From the NCBI GenBank assembly GCA_903923925.1, contig CAIXZF010000113.1, forward strand, positions 62,001 through 126,000: a stretch of 64,000 nt of DNA, in the 5' to 3' direction. How positions within the stretch are numbered: the first letter of the stretch is position 1; each line of letters opens with the position of its first letter. A program made the translations under genes and the position numbers. Shown piece by piece: positions 61,812 through 64,000 of the stretch. The notes under the pieces are model-generated. The model was not told where the DNA came from, made no database searches, and saw only the letters and a list, made by a program, of their open reading frames with translations. Origin of the DNA: an uncultured Bacteroidales bacterium (GTDB lineage: Bacteria; Bacteroidota; Bacteroidia; Bacteroidales; CAIXZF01).

Positions 61812-62195
61812 ATGGATTCACAAAACAAGTTTATGCCACAAGATTATATTCCTATTATGATTCAGTCGTTCATTGTGCTGGGTTTCGTGCTTACCACCAT
61901 GATAATGACACATTTACTGGGGCCTCTGAGGAAATCAAAGGCCAAACTCGAGAACTTCGAATGCGGAATTGAAGGCATGGGAAATGCCAGAAGCCCGTTT
62001 TCAGTTAAGTATTTTCTGATCGCCATCTTATTCGTGCTTTTTGATGTTGAGGTTATATTTATGTATCCCTGGGCAGTTAATTTCAGGGACCTGGGAGCAA
62101 ATGGTTTTCTCGACATGCTCTTATTTCTTGGTTTGTTACTGCTTGGTTTTATTTACATCGTTTTTAAAGGTGCGTTGAAATGGGATAATTCCTGA
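61812..62195 (+). CDS. nuoA: NADH-quinone oxidoreductase subunit A
   Basis: A membrane subunit of respiratory complex I at the junction of the proton-pumping arm and peripheral arm. 127 residues from the ATG at 61812; a TTG two codons earlier is less likely. Three transmembrane helices are seen (IQSFIVLGFVLTTMIM, YFLIAILFVLFDVEVIFMYP, LLFLGLLLLGFIYIVF). The conserved loop LENFECGIEGMGNARSPFSVKYF lies between helices 1 and 2, and FDVEVIF contains the conserved acidic residues. It is the first gene of the nuo operon. Confidence 0.95.
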   Translation: MDSQNKFMPQDYIPIMIQSFIVLGFVLTTMIMTHLLGPLRKSKAKLENFECGIEGMGNARSPFSVKYFLIAILFVLFDVEVIFMYPWAVNFRDLGANGFLDMLLFLGLLLLGFIYIVFKGALKWDNS

Positions 62196-62222
62196 TTCAG
62201 CCGGGAAAGAGGAGAAAGAATT

Positions 62223-62759
62223 ATGGTAACTATTGTAGATGCACCTGATGGGTTTTCAGGTAAAGGTTTCTTTGCAACTTCTTTTGAGCACGCTATTGGG
62301 CTGGCCCGAAAGAATTCGCTTTGGCCATTACCCTTTGCAACCTCATGCTGCGGAATAGAATTCATGGCAACAATGGGTGCACATTACGACCTGGCCCGCT
62401 TTGGCTCTGAACGTCTTAGCTTTTCACCCAGGCAAAGCGATTTGCTCATGGTTATGGGTACCATTGCTAAAAAAATGACCCCAATTCTTAAAGAGGTTTA
62501 TATACAGATGGCTGAGCCGAAATGGGTGCTTTCTGTTGGTGCCTGCGCCAGCAGCGGTGGTATTTTCGATACGTATAGCGTATTGCAGGGAATCGATAGA
62601 ATAATACCAGTTGATGTATACGTGCCGGGTTGCCCTCCACGGCCTGAACAAATTATCTCAGGGATTCTGAAAATTCAGGACCTTGTAGGAAATGAATCAT
62701 TACGAAGAAGAAATTCACAACAATACACTGATTTGCTTCATACTTTTAATATTGAATAA
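62223..62759 (+). CDS. nuoB: NADH-quinone oxidoreductase subunit B
   Basis: A peripheral-arm subunit carrying the N2 [4Fe-4S] cluster next to the quinone site. The 178 residues contain all cluster cysteines: the tandem pair in [12 protein letters not shown], the third in [11 protein letters not shown] and the fourth in VPGCPPRPE. The conserved [11 protein letters not shown] is present. It follows nuoA after 27 bp and its stop overlaps the nuoC start by one base (TAATG). Confidence 0.97.
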   Translation: MVTIVDAPDGFSGKGFFATSFEHAIGLARKNSLWPLPFATSCCGIEFMATMGAHYDLARFGSERLSFSPRQSDLLMVMGTIAKKMTPILKEVYIQMAEPKWVLSVGACASSGGIFDTYSVLQGIDRIIPVDVYVPGCPPRPEQIISGILKIQDLVGNESLRRRNSQQYTDLLHTFNIE

Positions 62760-63271
62760 TGTTTGTAGTTCAGCAGGAATTGAATGATAGGGTGAAAATG
62801 GCTCTCGATGCCAGATTCAGGGAAGATATCCTTAGTTATGAGCAGCAGTATGACATGATGGTTATTACTGTAAACAAGAAATGTATCAACGAAATTCTCA
62901 GGTTTTTATATGATGAAACCTTCCTGAAATTTCAATTTCTGACAACTCTTTGCGGAATACATTACCCTGAATCGGATAAGCCACTGGGTGTTGTTTATCA
63001 TCTTCACAGTTTTAAAAATAATCAAAGAATCCGGATTAAAACGTTCACGGAAATCAATAATCCCGTTTTCCCAACAGCAACAAACATATGGAAAACAGCA
63101 AACTGGATGGAAAGGGAAACCTTCGATTTTTTCGGATTAGTATTCGATGGACATCCTAATTTGAAAAGGATACTCAACACAGATGACTTCGAAGGATTTC
63201 CTTTAAGGAAAGAATTTCCGCTGGAAGACCAGACAAGAGAAGATAAAAATAACAGTATGTTTGGCCGGTAA
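62759..63271 (+). CDS. nuoC: NADH-quinone oxidoreductase subunit C
   Basis: A peripheral-arm subunit contacting NuoB and NuoD. 170 residues with the family signature WMERETFDFFGLVFDGHPNLKRIL and the C-terminal FEGFPLRKEFPLE. It is a separate gene rather than a NuoCD fusion. Its start overlaps the nuoB stop, and nuoD begins 24 bp downstream. Confidence 0.96.
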   Translation: MFVVQQELNDRVKMALDARFREDILSYEQQYDMMVITVNKKCINEILRFLYDETFLKFQFLTTLCGIHYPESDKPLGVVYHLHSFKNNQRIRIKTFTEINNPVFPTATNIWKTANWMERETFDFFGLVFDGHPNLKRILNTDDFEGFPLRKEFPLEDQTREDKNNSMFGR

Positions 63272-63295
63272 TTTTAGAATGCTTTGAACGGAAAA

Positions 63296-64000
63296 ATGAA
63301 TAAAAAAGAAGAATACCTTGATTCATTAAAGGGCGATCTGGTAAGCGGTGAAGAGCACAGGGAATATAATATCCTGAACCTCGGCCCCACGCATCCGGCA
63401 ACTCATGGTGTATTTCAGAACATTATGACAATGGACGGCGAGTTCATTGTGCACACCGAACAAACTATCGGATACATCCATCGTGCTTTCGAGAAACTTG
63501 CCGAACGAAGACCTTTTTACCAGATTACACCCATAACAGACAGACTAAACTACTGTTCATCTCCCATAAACAATATGGGCTGGCATATGACAGTAGAGAA
63601 ATTACTGGGGATAAAAATCCCGAAACGTGTTGATTATCTGCGTGTTATTATTATGGAACTCTCCAGGATTGCAGATCATAATATTTGTAATAGTGTTGTT
63701 GGAGTTGATAGCGGAGCACTGACGGGCTTTGTGTATCTTTTTCAGCAAAGAGAAAAAATTTACGAAATTTTTGAAGAGATTTGTGGAGCCCGCTTAACCA
63801 GCAATATGGGCCGTATCGGAGGCTTTGAACGAAATTTCAGCGATGAAGCCTGGCGGAAAATTAAAGTCTTCATCGAAGGTTATCCGAATGTTTTAAAAGA
63901 ATTCGAAAGACTGTTAAAACGGAACAGAATTTTCATGGACAGGACGATAAACGTAGGTTCAATTTCTGCAGAACAGGCACTGAATTATGGACTTACAGGT
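63296..64000 (+). CDS. nuoD: NADH-quinone oxidoreductase subunit D (3' end cut by window)
   Basis: The 49-kDa-type subunit that forms the quinone pocket with NuoB. From the ATG at 63296 the frame is open for 235 codons to the window edge; full proteins are about 400 residues. Typical features: NLGPTHPATHGVF near residue 30, the quinone-site HR in GYIHRAFEKLAE, and RIADHNICNSVVGVDSGALTGF. Further nuo genes should follow to the right. The second half of the protein cannot be judged. Confidence 0.96.
   Translation, partial: MNKKEEYLDSLKGDLVSGEEHREYNILNLGPTHPATHGVFQNIMTMDGEFIVHTEQTIGYIHRAFEKLAERRPFYQITPITDRLNYCSSPINNMGWHMTVEKLLGIKIPKRVDYLRVIIMELSRIADHNICNSVVGVDSGALTGFVYLFQQREKIYEIFEEICGARLTSNMGRIGGFERNFSDEAWRKIKVFIEGYPNVLKEFERLLKRNRIFMDRTINVGSISAEQALNYGLTG

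Overview
The window is a contiguous piece of a Bacteroidota chromosome. The evidence is: many extracellular proteins with the C-terminal sorting tails of the type IX secretion system (T9SS) or the gliding-motility-associated CHU_C tail; repeated TAnnTTTG boxes, the -7 element of Bacteroidota promoters, twice with TTTG exactly 20 nt upstream; and family variants typical of the phylum. Base composition is moderately AT-rich throughout. I cannot fix the genus. No rRNA, tRNA, CRISPR array or complete insertion sequence was seen.

Layout. 1-16.2 kb is mainly housekeeping: pheS (cut by the left edge), a periplasmic peptidyl-prolyl isomerase, tdk, a conserved hypothetical plus rsmI, elbB, a dipeptidyl peptidase IV, a secreted C10 cysteine protease with CUB domains, asnB, and a PASTA / T9SS-protein / RluA operon diverging from ddl. 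16.2-24.5 kb is a plastic zone: rdgB and a secreted beta-helix protein are separated by a 275-bp non-autonomous mobile element with terminal inverted repeats and an 8-bp target duplication. Nearby lie remnants of a histidine kinase, a transposase and a dockerin-like surface protein, an ankyrin protein, and an endosialidase-chaperone fibre gene that looks 5'-damaged. 24.6-50.5 kb is a signalling and surface block: a TPR histidine kinase / response regulator / response-regulator-adenylate-cyclase operon, a gene for a giant protein of about 3,700 residues interrupted by one frameshift, three hybrid kinases and one simple kinase. 50.5-61.7 kb holds an AsmA-like protein, an RluB-type pseudouridine synthase with an 81-bp tandem repeat, yraN, an LD-carboxypeptidase, rnr and a lamin-tail surface protein. 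61.8-64 kb is the start of a complex I operon, nuoABCD, with nuoD cut by the right edge.

How the parts may work together. Cell-wall functions (ddl, PASTA protein, LD-carboxypeptidase) and RNA modification or decay (rsmI, two pseudouridine synthases, rnr) are ordinary. The distinctive part is the dense kinase block around the giant adhesin-like gene. Its operon at 24668-28388 suggests an envelope-sensing phosphorelay ending in cAMP, driven by a good promoter with a perfect palindrome at the predicted start site. A link between that pathway and the neighbouring adhesin is inference from position only.
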